Below, piece by piece: positions 44,840 to 56,389 of a stretch of DNA of 64,000 bases; within the stretch, counting starts at the first letter, position 1; each line of letters begins with the position of its first letter. The translations under genes were made by a program, and so were the position numbers. Source of the DNA: Plenodomus lindquistii (taxonomy: Eukaryota > Ascomycota > Dothideomycetes > Pleosporales > Leptosphaeriaceae); assembly GCA_025504975.1 (NCBI GenBank), contig JANUWI010000020.1, positions 434,001-498,000 of the forward strand. The letters are read 5' to 3'. The notes beneath the pieces are model-generated. The model was not told the origin of the DNA. It saw only the letters and a list, made by a program, of their open reading frames with translations, and did no database searches.

Positions 44840-46095
44840 TCAAGCAGCGGACTTTGGGGTGGACGGCTCGACTTTAGAGAAATGTTTGACAGCGTCCCCT
44901 AGCTTGAAACGACCTTGATCGCCAGTCAAGTCGATGATGATATTGGTGTCGCGGAACAAGGATGCTGGCTGGTATGCGTAGCCGAACGGGTTCAATGTCA
45001 GTGGAGTGGAGATGTCGCTAAGCGAGTCAGTTACACATCTCCGTGACTGGAACCACAGCCGGCTCCACTCCTCATGCACCACTTTGCCAACTGTGAGGGC
45101 GTGAGATACAGGCCAAGGGACACCAAAGTGGACTTGTGAATAGCGTGCGACGATGGATGCGCTGATGAGCATATCTGTCGCTGAACTTGTCCGGCCAGGG
45201 TTTGAATGGCCGCCGGGAACGTACATCTGCTCTTGGACGCTACTGCGCGATAACGTGTGTTCAAGTATGCAGGTTCGGAACTCCGCAGGGACATGTTGAT
45301 ATGTACGACCAGATGGTCTGTCAAAATTGTTGATGATATCGCACACATGCCGAATTCCGATAGACTAATTTGGATGCAAACGTCGATGAACCACATCGCG
45401 GCCTCATGTTGCGCTTTGGCGTTATGTAACTCTAGCGGCCGTTTGGGTGATCTGGTCTATCCAATATCGACTGCAGACATACCATCGACGCCTGCCTCAC
45501 AAGGATCGGTCATCGCGATTCGACGCACAGCCTGAATCCAGGATGAACGGTAACCTTGGAGGAGGCCAATGGGGTAGGACGCAACTTGAAACTGATGTGA
45601 TGACTTGATGAGTTGGTTAAAGAAGTCCTCTGTAGTTGAATGGTTCACGTCTGATGTATCCGTAAGCAAAAAGGCTGCGATTCCATCCTCAATCCACGTC
45701 ATGCTTTCCATGCTTACGAGGTATCCTTAAGCAAAGCATTAGTTTATGAATGGTGGACACGGGGTCATGAGCTATGTCATGAAAGGACTCAGGGCGTGGG
45801 GGTGCTTTGACAAAGGGCAGCCGTATTGGGCTGTTCCCAGATCACTCAACAAAACCCCAACGCTGTACTGATCAAAGGAGTCTTCGTACCTGATTGTGGT
45901 TGAAAAATAAGCGCTGATTGAGGTTGTTACAAGCTCTGTTTCGATGGAAGAAATGTAGCAAAACTTACTTTGTGGACAGCATCGAACGCGTGCTAAGAAA
46001 GTAGAGAAGTTGAAGGGCTGCGTTGGGATTGTAGAGATCAATCTGAAGTATGAGTGTGGTGATGACGAAAACCCTAATGGATCAACAAGCCTCAC
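44840..46095 (-). CDS. Candidate spliced hypothetical gene (weak)
   Basis: Three minus-strand frames lie in line: 45772-46095 (starts MRLVDPLGFSSSPHSYF, with an internal GTAAGT donor and an acceptor 55 nt on), 45457-45711 (MESMTWIEDGIAAFLLTD, ...EAGVDGMSAVDIG) and 44840-45250 (VQEQMYVPGGHSNPGRTSS...INPFG-like tail, NIIIDLTGDQGRFKLGDAVKHF). The last two read like real protein, and short introns could join them, but I could not fix splice sites that keep one frame throughout. No family is recognised. It may be one gene, two, or a pseudogene. Confidence 0.3.
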
Positions 46096-47298
46096 CGTGA
46101 ACGGAGCTTTGCGATGAAAAACCTCGTCTCACCGTGAAGGCTATGTCTATTCCGTACGGTGGACGACTACGATAAGGCTTAGTGTTCACGTTTGGCTCCC
46201 TGCTAGGCAAAATGCTGTTGCTGGTAGAACGAGTCTCCACGAACGACCTCGCGGCCGATAGTATGCGCGTAGATCGCCCCGTATTCACTGAGGATACTAT
46301 GGCGTCGGAAGTCCCTTGCCTCTTTCCGCAACGCTGGATCGAGCCCGAGGCATGTCCTGGAGGGTGCTGGGATACACGAGCAACACGACCCTTGTCCGTG
46401 CGAAAGCAATCCGTGCGAATGCAGTCCGAATGGTGATGCCAGAGATTCGCCTATTACCCGTGAGTGGGGTGGCTAGGAAGCGACCCCGGGGTAAAGCGAT
46501 ACCTATGCAAGGTAAGGCACTGTACCGTGCTTAACAGAGTGTAGCCATTGGTGGGTCGTATTGTAGATGAGGTGCAGTCGAACCAGTAGAGGCACCGGGG
46601 GCACTTGCGCTACCCCTGTACGAATCAGGCGCAATGCAATACAACATAGTATTTGGCCCCCCATTTCCCCGTCAGCGCATGTAATGTCGGTCTCACAATC
46701 TAACCACGGTCAGCCCCGCTAGCAGATGAAGCCAAGAATGTGGACTGGAAGGCGTGGAGGTCTTCCGTTTAGACGGGTACGTACGTGCGAGTATGCGCTG
46801 GCATTAAGACTGGACCCCATCAGGGCCCAGTCAACGTGTACTGATCATAGCTGCAGCAATAGGCATGAATATCAGCGGCGAAAGGATCACCCACAGCCTT
46901 GCCTTGCGCTCGCTGTGATGCGAATTAGCCTTCAAGACAAAACCAATTTCGCGTGTAGGCTATTCTGAGCAGACACTATAGGTAGATCTAATCGCGCACC
47001 TAAGCAGACAATCGTAACAACTGCCCAAAAGGTGAGCTCAGCGCCATAGTGAGCGAGGCAGAAAGCTGTCCAGGATAGGCTACCCCAGATTCGACAATTC
47101 GTAGCACCTCTGGGGAAGTCGGAATCGAAGTGGGAGTCGAAGAGGTCTGATCGTATACGAGGCCGTGAGACGCGCACCCCCACGTGTTGTGTGAAGGCTC
47201 GCGCTACCCCGCCTTAAGCTGCGCGTCCCCACCGTACCGGTAGTAGTTTTAAGATTAATAAGTTAGTTCAATATAGATAAACAGAATTTATAGCCTTG
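46096..47298. other. No recognisable gene
   Basis: Intergenic sequence downstream (3') of the Hsp70-like gene. The part next to it (47225-47345) is AT-rich with TA-rich words, suggesting RIP spreading from a nearby repeat relic. Confidence 0.5.
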
Positions 47299-50046
47299 TT
47301 AGCTAGCTAATCTAATACCTATTATTGTACTAATAGAACCCACTCCGCTAAAGAAAAGGGAGTGTTTAAGTGACTTAGTGTTTAGAATACCTACATCTAA
47401 GCACGTAGTCGTGTTAAACCATATCCAGGCGCGACTATTTGAACCCAAGAGCCCTATGCGCCCCGTAGACAAGTCGTTAATATCAAACTCCTCAACACGC
47501 CAAATCTTAGGGGCCTCCCGCAGCTTATACACATCTAAAGTATGAACTTTAGTAGTGTAGCTATTGTCTACTCCTTGCAGGGCGTTGACCGCAGTTGCCA
47601 CAAAGTCGATGCCAAATCCTTCTTGCTCGTCAATGGACACGGACTGTATGACCACGCTACGACCATGCGGGAAGGGCGAGCAGGCGATATGGATGGATTT
47701 TGGCTCTGCTGGTTTTGCAATGCTCGTCGTTGCAACACGGCGCAATTTATCCCCGTCTACGGCGGTAACAATGGAAAGGCCATGTCCGGTTTGCTCGTTG
47801 CTGATCTCCGTATCACAGGTGTATAGATGTATCTGAGCTTCGGTGTTATTCCAATTCGGCTTGATTGTGATCGTCTCCCCGATCACCGGCTGCGCTAGCG
47901 GAAGTATCGTGTTGCCGTCCAGGCAGTCGCCTTTCTTCACTTGTACAACATAGTGAACGGCTTCGGACTCGGGCCGCAAGTCCACGTCACTCTCTTGTAG
48001 TATCGTCATGCTGGAGTTGTGGGAGACAGATTCCTCTAGCCAGCTGCACGTGTAGTCGTGAAGCCCACACACCACGGTGCTTTCCCTGCATCGAATTAAT
48101 ATGATGATGTTGACTAAACGTTAGGGGCCGACTTACTTGGCTCGGGTTGATATCTCCTCATGAATTTGGTATAGATTAAATCGATTCTCGACCTCTTGTT
48201 TCGCCCGCCCATCTGTGAATCCGCCGCCCGTAAGGAGCACATTCAGCTTGGTACTTGACTTGCGTGCGATTCCAGTCGCCTCCTTACACACGATGTCTAA
48301 CCATGCCTTCAAACTGCGCAAACGATTGGCATACAGCTTGTCCCATATATCCTTGGTGCCGGGCGGCCATTCATTATGTTCATCTAAAGCGGTCTCCATG
48401 ATCAGCTTTTTAGCTTGCTTCCGGCTCAGTACCCTATCTGCCTTCTGCTCCCGAGTAAGCCTGGCGAGGTCATCGGCAAAGTTCTCAGCGCCGTAAAGCA
48501 ATGAGCCAGAGAAACAATATTTCTCGATGCTGACTGGGGGTCCAGGGTCAATCTGAACGATCGTGGCGTCCTATTCTTGCGTGTCAGTGTGATATGTTGC
48601 TAGAAATTCGACATGTGTCCTTACAAAAGTTGTGCCGCCGCTGTCAAAGACTAACCACGTGGACTTGTGTAGTTCGAGGCCCATGGCCTTGTCCTCTTGA
48701 AGCACCGGTACGAGGGCGGCCTCAGACTCTGCCATGTGTACCAGATGCTGCTTCCAATCCTTAATCTGCAGGGTCTTTTCGAGAAACTTTGCCCCGCACT
48801 GATACAGCACCGTCATAAGCATATCAGTCTCGTCTTTCCCTAACCCAGAAGGGTGTGCAATGGATAGGTATAAAGTTGTCGACCTGTCCGAGCTTTTAAC
48901 TTCCTGAACCCAGCGTTCTAAATTTGACTTCGCACTCAGGAAAATTAGATTGAAGATGCGATTAAAGAAGTGGCGGAAGATGTCTTCAACACGGACTTGT
49001 GTCTGCTTAATTTTTTCTCGGGTAGCTTCATCGCAGATTGCCAATTTGATTGGCTTGATTAGAAGATCCCCCGTCGAGTTATCGTCCCGAACATAATCGT
49101 CGTCCAACACCACTCCATCTTTAGAAATCCAGACACTGGTGGATGGCAAGCCGTCGATAGCTTGGGGGACGGCTTTGCCCGGCGCAGAATAGGACAAAAG
49201 CACCTTGGGAAACTCGGTGCCTATGTCTATGGAAATCGCCATCGTATTGGGAGGGCTAGGTGGCTCTGTCGTAGCCTCGACCAGCACGAACGACTGCGGC
49301 TCGCAGTTTCGACAGGGAACAGGAGTCTCGTCACGACCGTGTAATACGAGCCCGCCGAGGTTAGTGTCGTAACGAGTCCGGAAAGGTCGTTTGTCAGAGA
49401 CTCTGGTGCACGTGATGCAAATTGCACCATCGCAGCGAACACAGAAGACAAACTTGTCAGCAGCTAATGGGTCTTTGCAAACCACACAGCTGTCATGTTT
49501 ACAATCAAGAGTTCCGTTACTATCCAGACGGGCTCGCACCACGCGGACACGCGAGTCGAGTACGCCACGTTTAACAATGTGTGGTTTGGCAGGCGCGCGC
49601 GGCCTAGCGAGTGCGGACAGTGAGAGGAACTTGATTTCGTGCCTGAGGTCAGATCGTTTGAGGCGGTACTTATAGCGCTCGTCGCGGATGTATTCGGTAC
49701 ACAAATTGTCGTCCGGGTCTAAGGCCGTATAGTCACCCAAGCCGTTCGTCACTTTGGTCACCGGGCGCATCCATGATGCTGTCAGCGTTTCCTTGTCACG
49801 CTTGTCTTGGCTCATGTTATTCCAGTTTTGAGGGAACTGAACATAGACGATGCCTATACCAGCCCCGATCTGACTCTCCTTCTCTGTATCGTCTGGGCTT
49901 ACGCCGCGTAACAGCGCTTCGAAGTACGCATCGTTGGTGCAACTCTCATCATACGTGTGGTCTTTTGTGGCGGGGGGAGCTAGGCGCACGGCGCCTCGAG
50001 GCCGCGAGAATGGCGAGTGGTTTTCTAGCCGTTTGCGCTTCGCCAT
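47299..50046 (-). CDS. Hsp70/actin-fold ATPase-like protein with N-terminal Cys-rich zinc-type cluster
   Basis: The model is complement(47299-48085, 48137-48570, 48625-50046), 880 residues. Introns are 48571-48624 (GTAAGG...AATAG, 54 nt) and 48086-48136 (GTAAGT...GCAG, 51 nt); the exon total is divisible by three. Residues 1-180 are polar. Cysteines 182, 187, 190, 202, 205, 210, 213, 245 and 248 form a RING/B-box-like cluster. The ATPase part begins with phosphate-1 motif ISIDIGTEFPKVL (271-283), has phosphate-2 motif LVFDSGGTTFDATI spanning intron 1 (about 465-478) and adenosine motif VLLTGGGFTDGRAKQEVENRF (about 585). The C-terminal 260 residues are beta-rich in place of a canonical substrate-binding domain. 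It resembles the expanded HSPA12-like Hsp70 relatives of fungi. Partner and substrate are unknown. Nothing indicates inactivation. Confidence 0.82.
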
Positions 50047-51079
50047 GCAGTCTGAGTGCAGAGCTTAGCGCGTGGACGAGGGATCAACAGACTTGGTAGC
50101 GCGCGACTGTGCGCGAGGTTGAGCGGCGGGAGGGCAGCTGGCGCTGGCGCGTGAGAATAGTTGATGGGTTGGTCTGTCAGTCGGTGAGGGCAAGCGATCT
50201 AGAGGGGTGGCATAGTTCACATTAGCAAGGTGTTGTCGGCGACGCCCGTGGCGTGAAGCTGGTGTTGCTGTCGCCAACGTCGCGGCGCTGGGGCAACGCG
50301 ACTTCGAAAACGCGCTTGCTCGAAATAGGCAAGGCAGGACTACCTACTCCTATGTAGGTCATCATACTCATAGGCACGGGAGTTCCGAGAACCACGTGGT
50401 TTTCCTTAGCGTGCTCAATCTTTCTCTCCTACACGATACTTTGAAAAGCCACAAAGAGCCATCTAGCAACCAGCGTCGAGAAAAAACTTTTTGTAGCAAT
50501 TTAGTAGGTGTGATCACACACAAGTGTCGAAGTATTTCGAGTTGGTGGCCCGTGTTTAACCGGTCTCTGACCAGATTGACCGCGCTCACCACAGCGACTT
50601 TGCCCTATGTACACAACTAAACACTTACCTATTACACACCAAGCTAAAAGTCTCTAATCCTGTTCATCTACGCGTCCTGTCTGTATAAACTGACAATGCC
50701 ACATATCAATTACGTCGCTCAGATTCCACTCCTTCTAGTCGTGAACTGTACGCTGCACTAGTACCATACCTATCCCGCACCTTGTATACTAATACACAAG
50801 TCACAAACACTACTCACCAGTGCTAGGCTTACGCGTCGTGTCCTTACCAATGCACATTGCCCTGTATTAATCACGTTGCTGGTATCCTACTCAGCCTAGC
50901 CGCAAATCATATGCTGCACCGGTGTGCTACTCCTCCCGCACTCTATCAAAGCCACTGTACCACACGCAGTTCTTTTGAAATACTGTTATATTGTTAGCAA
51001 GCAGCAGTATCTCCATCAAAACAGGCCTTCGACACACGGCGCAGTGGTAAAAGCACACAAAAGTTATCAAAAGTCTCGT

Positions 51080-51229
51080 GCAGAGTAACTCTAAACAACC
51101 TCTACCAACCAACTCTGCGCTGTTCTGGAGCGGCCGAAGACACCTAGCAAATGAGCTGCCAAAAAAGCAAAGCACGGCAGCTCATGCTCCGCCGGTGCCG
51201 GCTCCAGAATAGCGCAGAGTAACTCTAAA
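51080..51229. repeat. Foldback element with flanking 16-bp direct repeats
   Basis: Arms AACTCTGCGCTGTTCTGGAGC (51111-51131) and GCTCCAGAATAGCGCAGAGT (51201-51220) pair with one mismatch. An inner GAGCTGCC/GGCAGCTC pair is nested inside. GCAGAGTAACTCTAAA occurs at 51080-51095 and 51214-51229, and with one change at 51564-51579. It may be a small MITE or a hairpin in a transcript. Confidence 0.5.
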
Positions 51230-51625
51230 TGACCTGCGGTGCCTGGTTTTTTTGCTGCAAGTTCGAACCCCGTTCCCTCCACCCACTCCTGCCGCAATTG
51301 CTGTACATCTCGCGTCTCCTTTTTTACTTTGTGTGCGGTTCGAGCTGCTGCTTCACATACCAAACGGTTGAGGCGGTGGGCGGCAGTGGTGTGGTTGGCT
51401 GAGGTTTGCGCACACCGCCAACCCCTGATCGCGCGGCACTCCGCCCGCGATACGAAGACTCCCGGATCAGGGATATATTGACGTAGATTGGTAAGAACGT
51501 CAAATAACTAAGCCACCTGAGCCCTGGTGCAGCGGCACAAACCTCAAAGTACGGCAGATATGCGCAGAGTGACTCTAAAGATCTTTCTTAATCTCTAAGC
51601 CCAGCAACAAATGGGCGTAGTGCCG

Positions 51626-51712
51626 GCGGCAGCAGCCAAAAAACTCATCTATCACCAAGACATGGGCGGCTCGCAAAAGATGTGAGCCGGATCAAGATGG
51701 CTGCTGCCGCCA
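51626..51712. repeat. Nested inverted repeats forming a long hairpin
   Basis: GGCGGCAGCAGCCA (51626-51639) pairs perfectly with 51699-51712. Inside, CGGCTCGCA (51668-51676) pairs with TGTGAGCCG (51682-51690) with one mismatch. The structure lies just upstream of the tandem-repeat pseudogene. Confidence 0.5.
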
Positions 51713-51874
51713 GAAGGATACGTCTGTTGAAATGATGGGTGTGGCCTGGTCTTTTTGCTGCATGTCGAGCCCCAGCGGTGGCGCTCAACACCAAAGAACA
51801 GCTCGTAATTATGCTCTTTTTGCCTCACGGTACAACTCAGCTTCGCGCCTGCAGGTGCTCATATAATACGTGAT

Positions 51875-52800
51875 GTGATATTTTTAGGGCTCATCAATGC
51901 CCGCGACTACCCCCCTTCCATCAATGCCCGCGACTACTCACCTTCCACCAAGAGCGACTCCAGCCAGATCTCCTACACCGATGACTATAATACACTTCCT
52001 TCTATCAAGAGCGACTCCAGCCAAATCTCCCACACCGATGACTATAATACGCTTCCTTCTAATAGCCCAGACAGCCACGCACACATCATCAACCTCAGCG
52101 AGGACCTGTCGTGCATCTCTCAAGAAGGCAATGCCAGACTACAGGACGCGGTTGTCACTGCGCTATTCAGCCTGTCACCAGACAGACTACGATCTTTCAT
52201 GAACCCAATAGTTCACAACTTCAAAGTCATCTTCGGCATGAGCAACGCGGGTGTACCTCATGGCACTATCAACCCCTCTAACTTGCCCCTTGTAGCGGCC
52301 AGGCGGCAGCCAATCTACAGTCACAGAGTCCCGGCTTCGACATGAGCAACGCCGGTGTACCCCATGGCACTATCGACGCCTCTGACTTGTTCCTTGTGGC
52401 GGCCAGAGCTTCGACATGAGCAACGCAGGTGTACCTCATGGCACTATCGACGCCTCTGACTTGTTTCTCAACCCCTCGATCCCCTCTCCAGCTGTATACA
52501 GCGGTCTTGATATCTTTCACGAGAATACTGAGACTCCTCCGGCTGGTCCGACAGTCGAGGAGCTCAGTCAGCAAATCGTCTTCTTGGAGCATTAGAAAGA
52601 GACTGAGATTGGAGATCTGAAAGCGCAGCACGCACATGAAATGGAAGCTCTCAAGCTCGAGAACGAGAAGTTGAAAGCCGCTCTGCAATAGTCTTTGACA
52701 GCACCGGCCCCAATCACAGCACCCACTCCAGTCTCTCCGCCAGCCCCAATCACGGCACCTACTCCAGTCTCTCCGCCAGCCCCAACGCTGTGGGCCTCCC
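51875..52800 (+). pseudogene. Tandem-duplicated Ser/Asp-rich coiled-coil protein, broken
   Basis: An open part (51875-52345) holds INARDY twice and SDSSQIS-x-TDDYNTLPS twice, then a helical segment (QDAVVTALFSLSPDRLRSFM). MSNAGVPHGTI then recurs three times with repeat starts at 52233, 52337 and 52411. The spacings of 104 and 74 bp are not multiples of three, so each copy changes frame. The last copy leads into a coiled coil (EELSQQIVFLEH-stop-KETEIGDLKAQ, HEMEALKLENEKLKAALQ-stop) and a Pro-rich tail with APITAPTPVSPP twice (about 52700-52790). Both TAG codons stand where Gln fits. I do not recognise the family. Confidence 0.6.
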
Positions 52801-52834
52801 TCGCTCGCCGGCGTCGAGGTCAAGAACAACCCCG

Positions 52835-52930
52835 CGCGCTTCGAAGAGCTCTACGATGCTGGCTGGCCGCGGGCTTTGAAGAGCCCTACGATGCTGGCCG
52901 CGGGCTTCAATGAGCCCTACGATGGCAGTC
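52835..52930. repeat. Short tandem repeat (about 33 bp unit)
   Basis: The words GAAGAGCTCTACGATGCTGG, GAAGAGCCCTACGATGCTGG and AATGAGCCCTACGATGG succeed one another separated by GGCCGCGGGCTT. They follow the Pro-rich repeats of the upstream pseudogene and may be part of it. Confidence 0.5.
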
Positions 52931-53676
52931 TCGTGTGCCAGATCACATGGGATTGCTGGCTGTTTCTGTGATAGTATGGGTGGCGGCAATGCACTGCCGG
53001 CATATGGCCTCAACTTGACCCCTGACATAAGTTACTGCTCTAGGCATTTTGCAAGACGTTTGACTCAAGATGAAATTAAGGGACATATATATTCACGTTG
53101 AGGTTGAAACACAGCATGTGAACTTAACAACGATCAAGTGCGTTAGCGGCTATATAGTCCTATCTAGCAGTTGGAAGCCTAGCACCGTCACCTGCACGCA
53201 AATAGTAGTAGTTTTTCAACCCTCTCGTACAAAGCACGGCTCAAAACGACTAAGTCCCTCTGCACGCGCGTGATTGTCGTCTTGTTGCTAGTATAACGTA
53301 TGACCTACCGCGTGGTTCACTTTCACTTTCACCACGTTAAGCGACCCACATATATAAGTCTGCCGCCCGCCCGCCTCCTCTTTCGTATCCTCCCCTCCCC
53401 CTCCCCCACTCTTAAAAGGTACTGTTACTGCTAACGTCCCATAGTCAACACCAATCTTTCTCTTCGTTGCCTGCGCCGCCAAAGCCGCTCATCGCCTGCG
53501 CCGTCGATCTGTTGCGCGTCGCGGGCGTTGTCCCAGTTCGATTGCGCTCCCAGAACTAAGCCTCCACTCCTCTCGCGCAGTCCATTCGCTGACATATTGA
53601 CTAGGCACGTCGCCCGTCGCGGGCGCAACTTCACGTCGCTCATCAGAGCACATCGCGGTCGGAGCTGCTCACCGGA
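52931..53676. other. No recognisable gene; promoter-like stretch
   Basis: A TATATAAG word near 53350 followed by pyrimidine-rich sequence (53375-53410) has the look of a fungal promoter reading to the right. No gene could be fixed downstream. Confidence 0.35.
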
Positions 53677-54048
53677 GTGGCGACATACAGCGGACACATT
53701 GGGCTTCGGGGGGTACGCAGCTTGTCTGCTCTAAGGGCTTCGAGGGTTCGAGGGATACACAGCATGTCTGATCTGAGGGCTTCGAGGGCTTTGAGGGATA
53801 CGCAGCTTGTCTGCTCCGACGCTGTCGAACTCAGTGATGGTCTTGTCCTCGGACATGTAATCAGCTCCATCGCAGACCAGTCGCGTCTTGAATATCTGCA
53901 GTCTAACTGGCGCTCCCGATGGTGTCGACTACGTCTTCAGCAGAGGGTCAGTGGCCTACCTGACAACGCAACAACGGTTCCATGTTGGCTCTTCCCTTTC
54001 GCCCCATGCAGGAGCCGGCGACGTTTACTCTCGTTGGCCGTGCAATAG
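53677..54048 (+). other. Open frame over 3 tandem repeats; doubtful gene
   Basis: The frame opens within about three copies of a unit of roughly 45-55 bp (GGGTACGCAGCTTGTCTG, GGATACACAGCATGTCTG, GGATACGCAGCTTGTCTG, each followed by GAGGGCTTCGAGGG-type words), giving SLSALRASRVRGIHSMSDLRASRA. The following part (LSDGLVLGHVISSIADQSRLEYLQ) is ordinary. No family is recognised. It may be a repeat-derived frame or an exon. Confidence 0.25.
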
Positions 54049-55501
54049 GCTGGGAAGTCGTTGGAGACTTGCGACCTTCTGGTAGCTTTCTTCACACACT
54101 TGGTGGTCACGACCGCAACACCCTGTGTTCGGTATACACATTCCCTTGTCAGGTACAGCGCTTGGGACTTCGGTCCTCCGAGTTATTACGCTCGGTGCGT
54201 TTGGACATTGCGCTTTCCGCGAGGCTTGGTCTATCCAGTTTTGTCGAATTTTGCGTGTCTACTAAGCTTAACAAATTTGCTGTCCTTGCTAGATTAGTCT
54301 GCGGCCGCGGACTTTGAAGGCTCGGTATGGTGATGGTTGACTGTCATGGGGTACGTGAGTAGGTACACACTCACATTTTCCTGAGGGCTGATTGGTAATT
54401 GACTCAGACAACGCTCTCCAGCCGGCTGAGCACCGTCTTGATAATATTGACCGATCATTGGGCGTTACATCGGGAGATTCGGTGAGAAGGGTTCTTGTTG
54501 CTGGCAGACGTTAACTGTAGTGTGGCTGAGGTCGCGACTTGGCTCACTACGGCAGACGGAACCCAGGTCTTGATCCTCGGACCTCTTGTCAAACTTTGTA
54601 GTACCCTCCCTTGTAATGAGGCCTTGACAATGCAGAGTCTCCGACAATGCAGAGTCGGTGGTCCTAGTAGCGGCGCCAGTCGTGAGACATGGGAATAGGG
54701 GTCTTAGGTGACTTCAGGTTTAACCATGACTGTTGTGGGCGAGGTGGGGCCCACAGCTACTTTCTATCAACTTTATTTGAGGGCATCGAGGGATACACTT
54801 TTACACTTTGCAACTCTGGGGGTTTGAGGCGGGAAGATCTTGGTTGACTTAATCTGAAGCATAAAAGCGACAAAATCCCTGTCGCTGCTCCTTTTGGAGT
54901 CTCAAAGGGGGATCGGGTGCTGAGGGGAGCGAGCGAAAAAAGCCTAATTGGGGTGGCCTAGCCAGCTGCTTTTCATGAACGGTGTCAATGTCTAGGTCCG
55001 GCTAGGGATCGATGATGACTGTGTACCGCGGACCTCCTGGCAGCTTTCATGCTGTGCTAGAATTGCCTTCATCAGGTGAAACTGGGTGCCCATATAGGTC
55101 TCGTTGACAGTGTAGCCTGTAACTGGTTCACAGACAGCTGTTGAAGGGGCTATTGAATATGACTGTAGTTGTGTGGAGGGGTGTATGAGAAGGTTGAGTG
55201 GCGCGAGTAACAACCTCGGATGGGAGACTGCCTTCGCCGGTCCAAACCTTGTATCCATACGTGCGTCTGGCTTTGCTGTAGGCAAGCAGTCCAAGTTGCA
55301 AGTCTTTGCACGCAACAGGTTGTTTGTCAGGCCGTCGTGATAGTTGTAGCGCTGGGCATGGGAGGAGTATACGCGTTGTATGATGCAAAGTCGCGAAAGT
55401 AACGCGCTACCCACCGTACTTAGGTACCCGTGCGGTACCGGTACCGGACAAATTCGCCACATGTATTCTACTACCCTACACCTCCTCATGCCACGTCAAA
55501 C
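54049..55501. other. No recognisable gene
   Basis: Only short unassigned frames on both strands. The last bases before 55502 contain repeated GGTACC words (55421-55445). Confidence 0.45.
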
Positions 55502-56281
55502 ATGTCAAATTCACGAACCCGTCTGTGCAGCTTGCTTAATATATCCCAGGACGAGTACCACCGTATATACTGTGGTCTTGAAGACGCGATGCTATCGCGG
55601 GGTCTTCTCGGCCACAGTTTAAAGACGCGTTCTGCACGAGATAGACTACTACAACTGGGTCCTACAGTTATGTCCAGATACAGCAGTAGTTACGCTGCCC
55701 TTAATAGTACTCAACAACGCGAGGTTGTTATGCTCATAGCGAGGCGATGTAACCATAACGCGACGCGTCGAAGTCGAATGCGAACACCCGCATCCCCCCC
55801 TACCCCCCCCCAACGCGATACTCGAGCATGCAGCGCGACCGCGTCTACAATACTACATACCTCGATGCGGATACCTACAACGATACTTGTATATGACACG
55901 GGGCGTATAGCATCCATCCTTATCCGCACCAAGGATTTGCTTCATAGCTCCGCCACAGAAGACACCGCGCTGGTGGACGACATGGAATACAATAAGTTTG
56001 TGGCAGCAATCTGTCAAGACTTGCCATTCAACCCAGCGGCAGATATCTTGTCTTACTACGTCAAGCGAGACGACCAATGGGCTCAGATAAAGGTTGACGC
56101 TGCGTCCCAATGGCACAGTGCTATTGCAGACTCTCTTGCTAACAAAGAGACTCGACCTGTATTTGTTATAGAGAGAAGAGCCCAGGTACGCATAAAGTCC
56201 ATTTGTTGCAGCAAATATCCCGTGCTGACATGTAGTGACGGAGAGCAACGCCAAGTAACGGTCGGATTTGGCATGGCGTGA
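55502..56281 (+). CDS. Hypothetical protein, plus-strand partner of the following gene
   Basis: ATG at 55502 (MSNSRTRLCSLLNISQDEYHR); the frame is open further upstream. The N-terminal 75 residues look helical and globular (EYHRIYCGLEDAMLSRGL, LLQLGPTVMSRYSSSYAAL). A basic, Pro/Thr-rich linker follows, then a second region (DDMEYNKFVAAICQDLPFNPAADILSYYVKRDDQWAQI) that ends in SQWHSAIADSLANKE. An intron-like stretch at 56186-56235 (GTACGC, CTGAC branch, TGTAG) lies before the stop. If it is spliced, TGA follows at once and the protein ends at RRAQ, about 228 residues; unspliced it runs to 56281. I do not recognise the family. Spacing to the next gene is about 110 bp, in the same direction. Confidence 0.5.
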   Translation: MSNSRTRLCSLLNISQDEYHRIYCGLEDAMLSRGLLGHSLKTRSARDRLLQLGPTVMSRYSSSYAALNSTQQREVVMLIARRCNHNATRRSRMRTPASPPTPPQRDTRACSATASTILHTSMRIPTTILVYDTGRIASILIRTKDLLHSSATEDTALVDDMEYNKFVAAICQDLPFNPAADILSYYVKRDDQWAQIKVDAASQWHSAIADSLANKETRPVFVIERRAQVRIKSICCSKYPVLTCSDGEQRQVTVGFGMA

Positions 56282-56389
56282 ATCAAATAACAACCCTTTC
56301 TCGGCCCCTGAGCATTTCGTGCACCTGTCCTCCTTCAGTCCCCATCAACCACACCGAGTCTCAGCGAACACCCACTATCTATCTGGGAT

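Larger units (their letters stand above)
50047..51874. other. Intergenic stretch with two inverted-repeat structures
   Basis: The 5' side of the Hsp70-like gene probably holds its promoter, but no specific element is clear. The region 50600-51000 shows nothing. Two foldback structures at 51080-51229 and 51626-51712 are listed separately. A GTTCGAACCCC word at about 51251 resembles a tRNA B-box but lacks a cloverleaf. Confidence 0.5.

Noticed and set aside
48215..49675. Plus-strand frames over the Hsp70-like gene
   Set aside because: Overlap the well-supported three-exon minus-strand gene and show no motifs.
51230..51310. tRNA gene (GTTCGAACCCC resembles a B-box)
   Set aside because: No paired T-stem, acceptor stem or A-box at the right distance; a cloverleaf cannot be drawn.
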